NCBI GenBank assembly: GCA_903862415.1
Contig: CAIOYD010000061.1
Location: 1 to 36,564, forward strand
Direction of reading: 5' to 3'
Source of the DNA: an uncultured Oxalobacteraceae bacterium
Lineage (GTDB): Bacteria > Pseudomonadota > Gammaproteobacteria > Burkholderiales > Burkholderiaceae_D
Length of the DNA: 36,564 bases
Made by a program: the position numbers and the translations under genes. Below, in pieces: positions 8,579-18,825 of this stretch. The notes under the pieces are model-generated. The model worked only from the letters and a program-made list of their open reading frames with translations, was not told the origin of the DNA and searched no databases. How positions within the stretch are numbered: position 1 is the stretch's first letter; every line of letters begins with the position of its first letter.

Positions 8579-10309
8579 TTACATTTTTACCGGTGCGGTC
8601 ACACCAATGAGATGCAACCCATTTTGCAATACCTGTCTGGTCGCCAGCAGCAAAGCGACACGTGCCTGTTTGAGTGCGTCATCTTCCACCAATACCCGTT
8701 CAGCATTGTAATAGCTGTGCATTTCACCGGCCAGTTCGCGCAGATAAAAAGCTACCTGATGGGGGCCGAGTTCGTCGAGCGCGCGCTCCAGACTTTCCGG
8801 GTATTCGGCCAGTTTGGCGAGCAAACTGGCTTCGCGTGGCGCCGTCAGGGGTGTCAGATCGAGTGTGGCGATCCGGGCAGCAACTTGTGCCACCAGATCA
8901 GCACCGACTTTTTCCAGCACCGAGCAAATACGTGCATGGGCATATTGTACGTAATAGACCGGGTTTTCGTCAGAACGTGCCAGAGCGACATCGACATCAA
9001 ACACAAATTCGGTATCGGCCTTGCGGGAAATAAGAAAAAAACGCACGGCATCACGACCAGTTTCCAGATCGCCATTGCCCGACCATTCGATCAAATCACG
9101 CAGGGTGACATAGGAGCCAGCGCGTTTGGAGAGTTTGACTTCGGCGCCATCTTTCATCACCGTGACCATTTTGTGCAGGATGTAATCCGGGTATCCCTGT
9201 GGAATACCTTTATTGACAGCCTGCAGGCCGGCACGTACCCGGGCGACGGTACCGTGGTGATCGCTGCCCTGAATGTTGACGGCTTGTTGATAGCCGCGCT
9301 GCCATTTAGTGATGTGATAGGCGACATCTGGAACAAAGTAGGTAAAGCTGCCATCGGATTTTTTCATGACCCGGTCTTTGTCGTCACCATAGTCGGTGCT
9401 GCGCAACCACAGCGCGCCATCCTGTTCGTAGCATTTGCCGGAATCCTGCAGTGCGGCGACGGTTTCGGCTACTTTGCCATCGGTGTACAGGGAAGTTTCC
9501 AGGAAGTAGTGATCAAACTTGACGCCAAAGGCCTGCAGATCAATATCTTGTTCACGACGCAGATAGCATACGCTGAAGTGGCGGATGGAATCGAGATCAT
9601 CCGGATTGCCACTGGCTGTGACCGACACCGGAGCAGCATCGCCATCGGTGGAGGCAATGGTTTTTTTAGCCAGAAAATCATTGGCAATGTCGGCGATGTA
9701 TTCACCGTTGTAGGCCGATTCCGGCCAGCCTGGCTGTCCGGGTTGCAACCCGCGCACACGGGCCTGTACTGACAGCGCAAGGTTGGCAATTTGTACACCG
9801 GCGTCGTTATAATAAAATTCGCGCGTGACGGCAAAACCCTGACTGGTCATGAGGGAAGAAATGGCGTCACCCAGTGCAGCCTGGCGGCCATGACCTACAT
9901 GCAAAGGGCCGGTGGGATTGGCTGAAACAAATTCCACCACCACCTTAGCCTGCGCGCCACGGGTGCTGTTGCCGTACTCCTGACCCTGCTCCAGAATCTG
10001 GGTGATGACGGCCTGTTTGGCAGCGTCACGGATGCGGATATTGATAAAACCGGGACCGGCGATTTCGGCACCGAGCAAAATATCGTCCGGCTTGGAGGTC
10101 AGGCTGGCAACGATGGCCTGAGCCAGTTCACGCGGGTTTTTTTTGAGTGGCTTGGCAATTTGCATGGCAATATTGCACGCGATATCGCCATGGGCTGCAT
10201 CGCGCGGACGCTCCAGCGTGACTGTTGGCGTCAGCCCACTGTCAAGCAGCAGGGGCGCAATTGCCGTTTGGATAAGATCGAGCAGATGTTGTTTTTGTTG
10301 AGCAAGCAT
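8579..10309 (-). CDS. argS: arginyl-tRNA synthetase
   Basis: A 576-residue class I aminoacyl-tRNA synthetase that charges tRNA-Arg. The HIGH signature appears as H137-V-G-H140 within [18 protein letters not shown]. The KMSKS-type loop reads [13 protein letters not shown] near residue 400. The N-terminal Add-1 domain recognising the tRNA D-loop (about residues 1-110) and the C-terminal anticodon-binding DALR domain (about 455-576, ending [10 protein letters not shown]) are present. Size is normal. It is the first gene of the argS-SPOR-dsbA group and is divergent from rdgC across 96 bp. Confidence 0.96.
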   Translation of the reverse strand: MLAQQKQHLLDLIQTAIAPLLLDSGLTPTVTLERPRDAAHGDIACNIAMQIAKPLKKNPRELAQAIVASLTSKPDDILLGAEIAGPGFINIRIRDAAKQAVITQILEQGQEYGNSTRGAQAKVVVEFVSANPTGPLHVGHGRQAALGDAISSLMTSQGFAVTREFYYNDAGVQIANLALSVQARVRGLQPGQPGWPESAYNGEYIADIANDFLAKKTIASTDGDAAPVSVTASGNPDDLDSIRHFSVCYLRREQDIDLQAFGVKFDHYFLETSLYTDGKVAETVAALQDSGKCYEQDGALWLRSTDYGDDKDRVMKKSDGSFTYFVPDVAYHITKWQRGYQQAVNIQGSDHHGTVARVRAGLQAVNKGIPQGYPDYILHKMVTVMKDGAEVKLSKRAGSYVTLRDLIEWSGNGDLETGRDAVRFFLISRKADTEFVFDVDVALARSDENPVYYVQYAHARICSVLEKVGADLVAQVAARIATLDLTPLTAPREASLLAKLAEYPESLERALDELGPHQVAFYLRELAGEMHSYYNAERVLVEDDALKQARVALLLATRQVLQNGLHLIGVTAPVKM

Positions 10310-10405
10310 AGTCAGTCCAATACAAAAGTAACCAGCATTATACTGTGTAGAACGGTATTTGATCGCTCTGACGTGTAGAATAGGGGATTTTTTACTGGCT
10401 TAATT

Positions 10406-11302
10406 ATGTGGTTCAAGAACCTGCAAATCTATCGCTTACCCGCACCATGGAAATTCGACCTGGAGCAACTCAACGCCCAGCTCTCTACTCAGGCATTTCA
10501 GCCTTGCAGTAACTCTGAGATGCAAAGTCAGGGCTGGATTGCACCGCGTGAAAACGGCGCTCTGGCACATATTGTCAATCGGCAGATATTGCTGCAATTG
10601 TCGACCGAGCGTAAGTTATTGCCCAACAGCGTCATTAATCAAGTCACCAAAGCACGCGCGCTCGAAGTCGAAGAGCAACAGGGTTTTAAGCCCGGCCGCA
10701 AGCTGCTCAAGGAAATCAAGGAACAGGTCAGCGAAGAATTGTTGCCGCGCGCCTTCAGCATTCAGCGTTCCACCGCGGTGTGGATCGATCCGGTGCATGG
10801 CTGGTTAGTCATTGACGCCTCCAGCCCTAGTCGCTGCGATGAAGTCCTGAAGTTGCTGCTCAAGTGTGTCGACAAGCTGCCGCTGGAACTGTTGCGGGTG
10901 AATTTATCACCGTTATCGGCCATGACTGACTGGCTCGCCGGCAATGAAGCACCGGCCGGCTTTACCATTGATCAGGATACCGAGCTGCGTTCGAATGCGG
11001 AATCCAAGGCCACGGTACGTTATGTGCGCCATACGCTGGACCCGAAAGAAATTGCCAGTCATATTGCCAGCGGCAAGCAATGTACCAAACTGGCACTGAC
11101 CTGGGCTGACAAGGTTTCGTTTGTATTGACCGAAACGTTGGCGATCAAACGGGTACAGGCACTGGAAGTTTTATCGGAAAAAACCGAAGCGCATCATGAA
11201 GATGAAAAGCTTGATGGCGACTTTGCGCTGATGTGCGGTGAATTGCATCTGATGTTGACCGAACTGGTGTTGGCACTGGGTGGCGAAACCAAGCCGGAGT
11301 AA
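10406..11302 (+). CDS. rdgC: recombination-associated protein RdgC
   Basis: 298 residues, matching the family length. The opening [12 protein letters not shown], the QGWIAPRE block near residues 44-51 and [21 protein letters not shown] near residue 100 are diagnostic of RdgC. RdgC forms a ring-shaped dimer on double-stranded DNA and limits RecA loading and activity; in Neisseria it also affects pilin variation. It is monocistronic, with its own terminator 21 bp after the stop codon. Confidence 0.95.
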   Translation: MWFKNLQIYRLPAPWKFDLEQLNAQLSTQAFQPCSNSEMQSQGWIAPRENGALAHIVNRQILLQLSTERKLLPNSVINQVTKARALEVEEQQGFKPGRKLLKEIKEQVSEELLPRAFSIQRSTAVWIDPVHGWLVIDASSPSRCDEVLKLLLKCVDKLPLELLRVNLSPLSAMTDWLAGNEAPAGFTIDQDTELRSNAESKATVRYVRHTLDPKEIASHIASGKQCTKLALTWADKVSFVLTETLAIKRVQALEVLSEKTEAHHEDEKLDGDFALMCGELHLMLTELVLALGGETKPE

Positions 11303-11323
11303 ATAAGAAGTATTGATGTGATT

Positions 11324-11349
11324 ATGCCCGCAGATTGCGGGCATTTTTT
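11324..11349 (+). terminator. rdgC intrinsic terminator
   Basis: ATGCCCGC (11324-11331) and GCGGGCAT (11337-11344) form an 8-bp stem with a 5-nt loop, followed by a T-run (11344-11349). The histidine kinase gene ends on the opposite strand 17 bp further on, so it may serve both. The stem sequence recurs in terminators at 34429-34456 and 36503-36528. Confidence 0.85.
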
Positions 11350-11366
11350 ATGGCGTGACGATTGCT

Positions 11367-13670
11367 TCAGATTTTTACAGGGCCTGCCTGCGCCACCGGC
11401 AAAGTGATGTAAAAACACGCGCCTTGGCCTAAGATGGAAGTAAATCCGATTTTACCTCCCATTTGCTCGATCAATTCACGCGAAACAGCCAAACCTAATC
11501 CAGTTCCACCTTTTAAGCGTACATCGGATGAGTCTGCCTGTGAAAATTTTTGAAACAGGCGCTGATGAAATTCAGCGGGAATTCCTGGCCCCTGATCTGT
11601 AATGGTAATTTTTATTTCTTCGTTGTTTTGGCCTGAAAATACGCAATCAATCAAGACCTGGCCATCGTCTGGCGAGTATTTAATCGCATTGGAAAGCAGA
11701 TGGGAAAGTACCTGCAAAAGTCGCCTCACATCACAAGACACGTTGGCGTACTCAAACTCAGGTTTTCCCGAAAAAATCAGTGTTATCAGCCGTTCATGTT
11801 GATTTTTGGTATTATCTTCAATAGAGCGCTTTAATATTGGCGCCAATAGATGATGTTGCAATTCAAAGACCAGCTTCCCAGCCGCCAGTTTATCCATATC
11901 CAGCAAATCATTCACCAGATTGGTCAATCGTAAGCTGTTTCGATAAGCAAGTTCGACCAACTGATGTGCCTTAACTGGAATTTCCCCAAATACCTTATTG
12001 GCGATTAATGCCAGAGAGGCGCTGATCGAGGTCAGCGGTGTGCGTAATTCATGGCTGACCGTTGAAATAAATTCGGTTTTTAATTTTTCTAACAGAATAC
12101 GCTCGGTAATTTCATGAAACCAACCTATCGTTGCAGGCTGATCTTCGTATGTGATGTTGAAATACGAGGCCAGCACCCATTTGATCCCGAATTCCGGATC
12201 ACCGCTATTTTTGAGCTCGACCAATTTATCTGTAATGTTCTCGCCATTACTCAGCGACTCCATAATTTCACCATAAGTTTTGGGGTCGTAATAGGCGGAT
12301 GGATCAAAATGATGAATGGTTTGATCATCCGTATTTGTGATGGCCAAATAGCTGGAATTGTAATAACTGAATTTCATGCTTCCACGCTTTGTGATGCGGA
12401 CAGCTGTCGGGCAGGTATCTAAAATAAAATTTAATCGTCGCTCACTTTCTAACAACGCGCTAACCGCATTCTTACGTTCCGTAATATTGCGAATAATCGC
12501 CTGGACAATAATTTTTTCATCAATGATGAAACGCGACAAGACAATGTCAGCATAAAAGTGACTGCCATCAGAACGTTGAAGCAGCCATTCGAATTTATTA
12601 GAACCATAATTGATGGCAAGCTGGATCATTTCACGTGACTTTTCGTCTGACCTGCTTCCGTCTGGCTGGAATTCCGGTGAAATCGCTGATTGTGGCAAAT
12701 GAATCAGTTCAAATATGCTGGTATACCCAAACAAAGCGACTGCGGCCAGATTGCCACTGATAATGCCCTCTTTTTGTGTCAGCAGCAGGTGGGCAACACT
12801 GGAGGTTTCATACACCACTCTGAATAACGCATCCTGATTTTTTGCTTTTTGCAACTGCAACTTACGATCGCTGATGTCGATCAACATAGCAAGAAACCCA
12901 GTGAGGTTCTGATGTTGATCTATATGGGGTGTAATAGAAAGCAGAACAGGAATGATGGTGCCATTTTCACGAATGATTTCCCATTCGAACTCATCAGCCA
13001 TCCGGGACTGACGTGCTTTGGCAACGAATACATCAAATCCAACTGCTATTTTTTCACCAAGTTCTTCCGATAATTGCAGGGCGCGTTCTTCAAGGGCGTC
13101 ATTAAATGTTATTAGCCGATCGATGTTCTTTCCAAGAAGTTCTTTGGACAGAATGCCAAACATGCGCTCGGCACGTTTATTGAAAACTTGGATGACGCCG
13201 TTGGTATCACAGGAAATAATCGCAAAATTGGTATGATCCAGAATATCCTTGCGAATTTCGATCAGGTTATTTTGTTCGAGTTGCAGACGGGTTGAGATAT
13301 CAACGATGGAACATATAACTTTAGTGCCGCTCTCGGTTTGAATCGGATTTAACAGGACTTCGATTTGAATTTCAGTTTTATCTTTTCGGTAGCCAAAAAG
13401 CCTTTTGCCGCTTGCCATTGTTCTTACATTCGGTCTCAGGAAAAAATTGCGCATCAGACCTGCATGCCCGCTGCGGTAAGTATCCGGGATTAAGACCTCA
13501 ATTGATTGCCCGATGAGTTCATTACGCTCAAACTGAAAGGTGCGTTCCGCATTGGAATTACTCAATTCGATCAAACCATTTTCATCAACTAACAACATGG
13601 GGCCAGGCATCAATTCAAAAAGATGTTGAAATGATAGCTGTTGTAATTCTTCATTGTTGAACTGTGTCAT
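11367..13670 (-). CDS. soluble multi-PAS sensor histidine kinase
   Basis: 767 residues from the chosen start; the open frame extends to 13772, but the first 34 residues of that longer form resemble no domain, whereas MTQFNNEELQQ leads straight into the first PAS domain. Four PAS/PAC units follow (about residues 10-130, 140-265, 280-395 and 405-525 of the chosen form). Next come a HisKA dimerisation domain with the phospho-acceptor His in STVSHELRTPLTS (codon at 12051-12053), then the N box LLSNAIKYSPDDG, G1 DQGPGIP, F box FQKFSQAD and G2 GGTGLGLAVS. No membrane segment or receiver domain is seen, so it should sense a cytoplasmic or diffusible signal. There is no response-regulator gene beside it, so the partner is unknown. 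Confidence 0.9.
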   Translation of the reverse strand: MTQFNNEELQQLSFQHLFELMPGPMLLVDENGLIELSNSNAERTFQFERNELIGQSIEVLIPDTYRSGHAGLMRNFFLRPNVRTMASGKRLFGYRKDKTEIQIEVLLNPIQTESGTKVICSIVDISTRLQLEQNNLIEIRKDILDHTNFAIISCDTNGVIQVFNKRAERMFGILSKELLGKNIDRLITFNDALEERALQLSEELGEKIAVGFDVFVAKARQSRMADEFEWEIIRENGTIIPVLLSITPHIDQHQNLTGFLAMLIDISDRKLQLQKAKNQDALFRVVYETSSVAHLLLTQKEGIISGNLAAVALFGYTSIFELIHLPQSAISPEFQPDGSRSDEKSREMIQLAINYGSNKFEWLLQRSDGSHFYADIVLSRFIIDEKIIVQAIIRNITERKNAVSALLESERRLNFILDTCPTAVRITKRGSMKFSYYNSSYLAITNTDDQTIHHFDPSAYYDPKTYGEIMESLSNGENITDKLVELKNSGDPEFGIKWVLASYFNITYEDQPATIGWFHEITERILLEKLKTEFISTVSHELRTPLTSISASLALIANKVFGEIPVKAHQLVELAYRNSLRLTNLVNDLLDMDKLAAGKLVFELQHHLLAPILKRSIEDNTKNQHERLITLIFSGKPEFEYANVSCDVRRLLQVLSHLLSNAIKYSPDDGQVLIDCVFSGQNNEEIKITITDQGPGIPAEFHQRLFQKFSQADSSDVRLKGGTGLGLAVSRELIEQMGGKIGFTSILGQGACFYITLPVAQAGPVKI

Positions 13671-13815
13671 TGAAATGATCTTATACGTTGGCACCAAACC
13701 AGAACTGCATCCTTTAATCAAACTAGATGATAATTTATTTAATGCAAGCGACTTTTTCCTGCGGCAAACCATTCCTGCCAGATTGAGGCAGTATGAGACA
13801 ATACAAAAAGTTTAA

Positions 13816-14613
13816 ATGAGCAACTTTCCAACCTGGGACCAGTCTGGTCAGAATTCGAGCAAGATGATGCACAACTTAATGACGCTGCTGAAAAAACTGT
13901 ATCTTCCATCGGACTCGTTATCGGTAGAGGCGTTGACGCAACACTTGCCGGGGCAGAAAACCTTGGCGCTGAGCATGCTGAATACTCAGGGATTGACCCG
14001 CGCTATGGTGATTATCTTCAACAAGGTTGGCAACCACGATGAAGACAGGCATTGGACCCGGCTGTGTTCGGTCGCTAACACTTTGCAGTCGGAGTTTGGG
14101 TTTCCCGCACCTGCGGTAAGTATTTCCGGCGACCACGGTTACGGACTGTGGCTGTCGCTGGAGTCACCCGTTGCTGCAGAAGATGCGCAGAAATTTGTGC
14201 AGCTGCTGCATGCGGCGTACTTTCCGGATATGGAACTTGCCGCAGACTCCGTTCGGATTCCGGTCGAGTTGCCGCCCTGTCTGCATGCCGCCACCGGCAT
14301 GTGGGCCGCGTTTATCGACCCCGGTCTGGGGGCGTCGTTTGCCGACGAGGCGTGGCTGGAAATGGCGCCACCCATTGCCGGGCAGATCGCTCTGTTGAAA
14401 GATTTACACAGCATCAGTGCCGCACAATTCAACGCTGCTTTAAAGCAGCTTCAAGCAGAACACGATCCGGTGTCGGTTGCTAACCGTGCTTCGCCATCGA
14501 CTGGTGTAATCAGGGATGGATTGCTGCTCCGGGATGCCACGCTTGAAGACGTTATTAATTTCCTGCACTCAAAAAATATTGAGCCTACTTTCCGGCATCG
14601 ACTTCCAGAATAA
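13816..14613 (+). CDS. unrecognised protein, possibly a degenerate primase-polymerase (AEP-like) domain
   Basis: 265 residues, no signal peptide or membrane segment. I do not recognise a named family. The centre (about residues 95-190) reads VSISGDHGYGLWLSL, then YFPD, then VRIPVELPP and TGMWAAFIDPG. This order resembles archaeo-eukaryotic primase domains of the TOTE/LigD kind (SxSGxGxHxW, a FP(D/N) helix, a LPLQ strand, then F(I/V)D). The position where active enzymes carry a D-x-D pair seems to read IIFNKV, so an active polymerase is unlikely. The gene stands alone: divergent from the kinase gene (start codons 145 bp apart) and convergent with the end of the large operon. The AEP reading is inference from motif order only. 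Confidence 0.6.
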   Translation: MSNFPTWDQSGQNSSKMMHNLMTLLKKLYLPSDSLSVEALTQHLPGQKTLALSMLNTQGLTRAMVIIFNKVGNHDEDRHWTRLCSVANTLQSEFGFPAPAVSISGDHGYGLWLSLESPVAAEDAQKFVQLLHAAYFPDMELAADSVRIPVELPPCLHAATGMWAAFIDPGLGASFADEAWLEMAPPIAGQIALLKDLHSISAAQFNAALKQLQAEHDPVSVANRASPSTGVIRDGLLLRDATLEDVINFLHSKNIEPTFRHRLPE

Positions 14614-14640
14614 AGCGTAGGCTAATTTATTGCGCACTAC

Positions 14641-16626
14641 TCACGGAGTCCGGTTTTTTACATAACGATCATACCAGCCAAGATAACGGGTCAGGCGATC
14701 AGACAGATTGCCGGGGATATCAAGCTGGTGATGCTGATCCTGATAAATCACCAGCTGCGAGGGTACGCGGCGGGAACGCAAACCCTGATACATTTGCTCA
14801 CTGCCGCTGCAGGGCACATTAAAGTCGAGCGCGGCACAGACAAACAATGTCGGGGTCGTGATACGGTCATTATGGAAAAACGGATAACTGACTTTCAGAT
14901 AAGCCGCCGGGTTTTCCCACGGCATGCCGAGTTCAGCTTCGAGCCAGACGGTATATTCATCACTCCCATAGTTGGTCAGCATATTTCCAGTGCCAGCGCC
15001 GGCAATCGCCGCAGCAAAGCGTTGATCAGTGGCGATGGTGTAATCAGTGAGCATACCGCCATAGCTCCAGCCACCGACACCTAAACGGTTCGGGTCGGCA
15101 ATGCCTTGTGCCACCACAGCATCCGTGGCTGCCAGCACGTCCCGGACATCGAGATTCCCCCAATCGGCCCAGATAGCACGCGCATAATCAAAGCCACGAC
15201 CAGATGATCCGCGCGGATTGACTGCCAGCACCGCATAGCCTTGTGCTGAATAAATTTGCCAGTCAATCATAAATTCATGACTGAACTGATACACCGGACC
15301 ACCATGCAGGCGTACGATGGTGGGATAGCTTTTGCCCGGCTGATCATCATGTGGCCTGATCAGCATGGCGTGGACCTGGGCGCCATCCGGACTGATGACA
15401 TCGAGGTCTTCTGCCTGCACCAACTGCTTGCCGGCCAGCCAGTCATTATGACCAGGCAGGGATTTTTCCTGCGCAGAATTCACTATACTCAGCGCGCACG
15501 GATGGGTATCAGCGCAGGACAGCAGCACGATATGGCCATGAACATCGACCGAATAATCGGCATCCATACGCTTACCCCGGGTCAGGTTGATGGCCTTGCC
15601 GCTGGTGAGGTCGATGCGACTTAAAAAGGCAGTGCGACTTTGTTCTACAATGGCGTACAGTGATTTTCCGTCGGAAGAAAATTGCGGATGAATATAGTTA
15701 CGATCAGCCTGCCCAAGCTGCCGGATCTGACCGCTGGCAAGATCGGCCACCACCAACTCCCACGGCGCATATTCCAGCCAGTGCTCATCCCCGCCCTGAA
15801 GATAAGCGATCTGGCGACCATCTTCCGACCAGGCCGGACGGCTTAGATGATCCGGATCGTTATTGATTTTTCCATCGACTGAGATGCAGCGCGGTCCGCT
15901 ACCAGCGGCGGCATTCACAATATAGACGTTGTAACCAGCATGGCGTTCGCCTTCGACGAGTCGTTTGCTGACATAGGCCAGATGGATGCCATCAGGCGAC
16001 CAGGCTGGCAGCCAGACATCCGTGCCGGGCGGCGTCAAGGGTACGGCTAACTGACCGTTGCGGACAACACGATACAGGCGTCGGTGGGCATTGCTTAAAT
16101 AACCGCGCTCATCATCTTTGAACTGAAAACGTTCTATCACGATGATGCCATCATCCGGCTTGCCATCCTGCGCCACCACGGCCAGTTGCTGGCCGTCGGG
16201 TGCCAGAGAAAAATCCAGCACGCCATTTTCCATGCTGGTTACTTGCGTGGCGTTGGTGTCTGCCAACTTTTGCATCCACACCTGGGTCGAATGATCACTG
16301 CCCTGATCGGATAAAAAGGCCAGTTCGCGACTGTCGCGGGTAAATTCCGGTTGCCAGGCATTGGCCTGTGGGGGTATAGGCAGTTCGCGCTGCTGGCTGC
16401 CATCCCAGCTGATAAGCCAAAGATGGGTAATGGCTTTGCGGCCGCTGTTATCAGTAACAGCATAGGCTATCCAGCGACCATCGGGCGACGTTACCGGAGT
16501 GCTGACATCGACGATCCGTTGCATGTCGCTGATTTGCAATAAGGCGTCTGATGCAGCAGATTGGGCCGCACAGGAAAATACGCCCAAGGACAGCACCAAC
16601 ATTAACTGACGTATGAAAACACTCAT
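14641..16626 (-). CDS. exported S9-family peptidase (prolyl oligopeptidase superfamily)
   Basis: 661 residues with a signal peptide (about 1-23, ending CAAQSA; the Cys is within the hydrophobic part, so a lipoprotein is less likely). Residues about 35-390 form a WD40/TolB-like beta-propeller with repeated blocks such as SPDGRWIAYAV and AWSPDGIHLAYVS. The C-terminal alpha/beta hydrolase holds the triad: nucleophile Ser521 in GGWSYGG, Asp601 in ALDFNVP and His632 or His633 in QDQHHQLD. Such enzymes are dipeptidyl- or acylaminoacyl-peptidases, here expected in the periplasm. It is the last gene of the operon, overlapping the M20 gene by 4 bp. It probably trims imported peptides; the specificity is unknown. 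Confidence 0.9.
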   Translation of the reverse strand: MSVFIRQLMLVLSLGVFSCAAQSAASDALLQISDMQRIVDVSTPVTSPDGRWIAYAVTDNSGRKAITHLWLISWDGSQQRELPIPPQANAWQPEFTRDSRELAFLSDQGSDHSTQVWMQKLADTNATQVTSMENGVLDFSLAPDGQQLAVVAQDGKPDDGIIVIERFQFKDDERGYLSNAHRRLYRVVRNGQLAVPLTPPGTDVWLPAWSPDGIHLAYVSKRLVEGERHAGYNVYIVNAAAGSGPRCISVDGKINNDPDHLSRPAWSEDGRQIAYLQGGDEHWLEYAPWELVVADLASGQIRQLGQADRNYIHPQFSSDGKSLYAIVEQSRTAFLSRIDLTSGKAINLTRGKRMDADYSVDVHGHIVLLSCADTHPCALSIVNSAQEKSLPGHNDWLAGKQLVQAEDLDVISPDGAQVHAMLIRPHDDQPGKSYPTIVRLHGGPVYQFSHEFMIDWQIYSAQGYAVLAVNPRGSSGRGFDYARAIWADWGNLDVRDVLAATDAVVAQGIADPNRLGVGGWSYGGMLTDYTIATDQRFAAAIAGAGTGNMLTNYGSDEYTVWLEAELGMPWENPAAYLKVSYPFFHNDRITTPTLFVCAALDFNVPCSGSEQMYQGLRSRRVPSQLVIYQDQHHQLDIPGNLSDRLTRYLGWYDRYVKNRTP

Positions 16627-18035
16627 GGCACGGCACTCAGGCGGCGCATTAACTGATAGGTGAAGTCGAGTTCTTCTTTAAATGCCTGCACGCTGATACG
16701 TTCATCGCGACCGTGGAAACGATCATCATCGATATCGGAAAACATGCCATCGATACCAAAGGTTTGCATTCCTGCTGCCCGGGTATAAATACTGTCGGAG
16801 GCACCGGGCGACATTTGCGGCACGACCATGACTTCTGGCCACAGGCCATGCACAACTTGTTGCAGCGGCGTGAGTATGTCGGCAGTGATGCGTGATTCCG
16901 GGCTGAGGGTGATGTGCGACAGCGAGGTCACCGTCACCGCCGGATCATGAATCACCTGCGCCAGTGTATGCATGATCTGCTCAGGAGTTTCACCCGGAAT
17001 CACCCGACATTGGATGGTGGCCATGGCGCGTTGTGGCAGAGCGTTTTCAGCATGTCCGCCTTCGAGCATGGTGGCGGTGCAGGTACTGCGCAATAACAGG
17101 TCTTTATCCAGATCGGCAGACAGACGACGCAACACGGACGGAGTCGGATTGCCTTTGGCAACGGCCAGCATATCCTGACGTGCCTGGCCCTGTTCAAGTG
17201 CGGCAGCCTGCTGGAAATACTGTTGAGTGGTGGCGGTCAAATGCACAGGGAAATGAAACTCAGATAAGCGCTCCAGTCCGCGTGCCAGACGATAAATCGG
17301 GTTTTGCGCGGTCGGGCGCGAACTGTGGCCACCCTTGTCAGTGGCTTGCAAACTAAAGGTCATATACAACTTTTCACTGGTTTGCAGTGCCAGTACAATT
17401 TTACGTCCATTTTTGATATCGGCTTCGCCACCATCCGGATTGATCACCAGTGCAGCATCGATGAGATCACGGTGCTGCTTAAGCAGCCAGGCCACACCGT
17501 TGGCATCGCCCTGCTCTTCATCGGCAGTAAAGGCGGCGATAATGTCGCGATCAGGAATAAATCCCTGCTGCTTGAGTGTCATCATGCTGGCCAGCAGCAC
17601 ACTGTCCTGGCCTTTCATGTCGATAGTGCCGCGACCATATAACCAACCATCATTTTCAGTCAGCTCAAAGGGCTCCATACTCCAGTCAGCGCGTTTGGCT
17701 TCAACCACATCCAGATGACCGATATATAACAGCGGCCGGGCTTTTTGTGCGCCATGCAAGCGCACCACCACATTGGCCCGTTCCGGATGATTTTCCGGGG
17801 CCAGCAACTGAATGTCTTCGGCTGCATAACCGGCGCTCTGCAGACGCGCCACGATCGCCTGGGCGGCCGCCGTGGTACCGTACGCAGAGGTTGTATTAAT
17901 TGCGATTAACTGCTGCAGAATAGAACGGCTCAGCGCATAGCTTTCCACTGGCAGTTGCTGTGCCTCTGCTGACTGCGACAGCAGCAAAGCCAGCAACAGT
18001 GGAAGTGAAAATAAGGGCGTGAATAATCGCTTCAT
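16623..18035 (-). CDS. exported M20-family metallopeptidase
   Basis: 470 residues with a signal peptide (about 1-25, ending AEA). Zinc-binding motifs of the M20 family are intact: H107-L-D109 in YIGHLDV, Asp139 in GRGTIDMKG, and the acid pair E173-E174 in TADEEQGDANG. The dimerisation domain occupies about residues 215-330. M20 enzymes remove terminal amino acids or acyl groups from small peptides and N-acyl amino acids (carboxypeptidase G2, ArgE, DapE, aminoacylases). The export signal places this one in the periplasm. It overlaps the ATPase gene by 4 bp upstream and the S9 gene by 4 bp downstream, which suggests a role in preparing the substrate for the ABC importer. Confidence 0.9.
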   Translation of the reverse strand: MKRLFTPLFSLPLLLALLLSQSAEAQQLPVESYALSRSILQQLIAINTTSAYGTTAAAQAIVARLQSAGYAAEDIQLLAPENHPERANVVVRLHGAQKARPLLYIGHLDVVEAKRADWSMEPFELTENDGWLYGRGTIDMKGQDSVLLASMMTLKQQGFIPDRDIIAAFTADEEQGDANGVAWLLKQHRDLIDAALVINPDGGEADIKNGRKIVLALQTSEKLYMTFSLQATDKGGHSSRPTAQNPIYRLARGLERLSEFHFPVHLTATTQQYFQQAAALEQGQARQDMLAVAKGNPTPSVLRRLSADLDKDLLLRSTCTATMLEGGHAENALPQRAMATIQCRVIPGETPEQIMHTLAQVIHDPAVTVTSLSHITLSPESRITADILTPLQQVVHGLWPEVMVVPQMSPGASDSIYTRAAGMQTFGIDGMFSDIDDDRFHGRDERISVQAFKEELDFTYQLMRRLSAVP

Positions 18036-18805
18036 GACGAACTTCTTTCTGATTTGGATAAAAACTGCCTGAGCCGCATGCTCTCGGGCTGATCGAACAC
18101 CTTGGCTGGTGCACCCTGCTCTTCAATTTTACCCTGATGAAGAAACACCACTTGATTGGAAACAAGGCGGGCAAAGTCCATTTCATGGGTAACGACTATC
18201 ATGGTCTGTCCTTCTTTGGCCAGTTTTTGCATCACGCCCAACACTTCGCCCACCAGTTCCGGGTCGAGTGCTGAGGTTGGTTCATCAAAGAGCATCATTT
18301 GCGGCTCCATCGCCAGTGCGCGTGCAATGGCCACACGCTGTTGCTGGCCGCCAGATAAATGCGCCGGATAATACTTATCGCGCCCGATGACGCCGACTTT
18401 ATCGAGATAATGCATGGCGCGTTCGATCGCCTGCTTTTTGGATAAACCAAGCACATGTACCGGTGCCTCAATCACGTTCTCCAGAACGGTCAAATGGGAA
18501 AACAGGTTAAAACTCTGGAACACCATGCCGATGTTGGTACGCAGTTGTTGTAATTGTCTGGCGTCATTACATCCCAGATTGCCGTCCGCACGTCGCTGCA
18601 GGAGCAACTCCTGACCACCAAAAAACATCCGCGCTTCGGTCGGATTTTCCAGTAAATTAATACAGCGCAGCAGGGTACTTTTTCCGGAACCGGAGGAACC
18701 GATAATGCTCATCACTTCGCCCTTGTTGACTTCGAGAGAAATGCCATTCAGCACCGCTTGCTGGCCATAGGACTTGTGTAAATTTTCAATCACTAATTCA
18801 GGCAT
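18032..18805 (-). CDS. polar amino acid ABC transporter, ATP-binding subunit (HisP/GlnQ type)
   Basis: 257 residues, a complete ABC ATPase: Walker A GSSGSGKST (36-44), Q-loop GMVFQSFNLF near residue 95, signature LSGGQQQR near 150, Walker B with D-loop MLFDEPTSALDPE near 172-184, and the switch His in VVTHEMDFA. The sequence is closest in style to HisP/ArtP/OccP ATPases of the polar amino acid uptake family. It should energise the two permeases encoded at 23971-25403 in the same operon. It is separated from them by four genes, including the binding-protein gene, which is unusual since PAAT genes are normally adjacent. It starts 20 bp after the M81 gene. Confidence 0.93.
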   Translation of the reverse strand: MPELVIENLHKSYGQQAVLNGISLEVNKGEVMSIIGSSGSGKSTLLRCINLLENPTEARMFFGGQELLLQRRADGNLGCNDARQLQQLRTNIGMVFQSFNLFSHLTVLENVIEAPVHVLGLSKKQAIERAMHYLDKVGVIGRDKYYPAHLSGGQQQRVAIARALAMEPQMMLFDEPTSALDPELVGEVLGVMQKLAKEGQTMIVVTHEMDFARLVSNQVVFLHQGKIEEQGAPAKVFDQPESMRLRQFLSKSERSSS

Positions 18806-18825
18806 GGCACACTTTGACGTAAAGG

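Noticed and set aside
8612-9772. 386-codon plus-strand open frame inside argS
   Set aside because: Antisense shadow of a highly conserved synthetase gene; composition is unlike a real protein.
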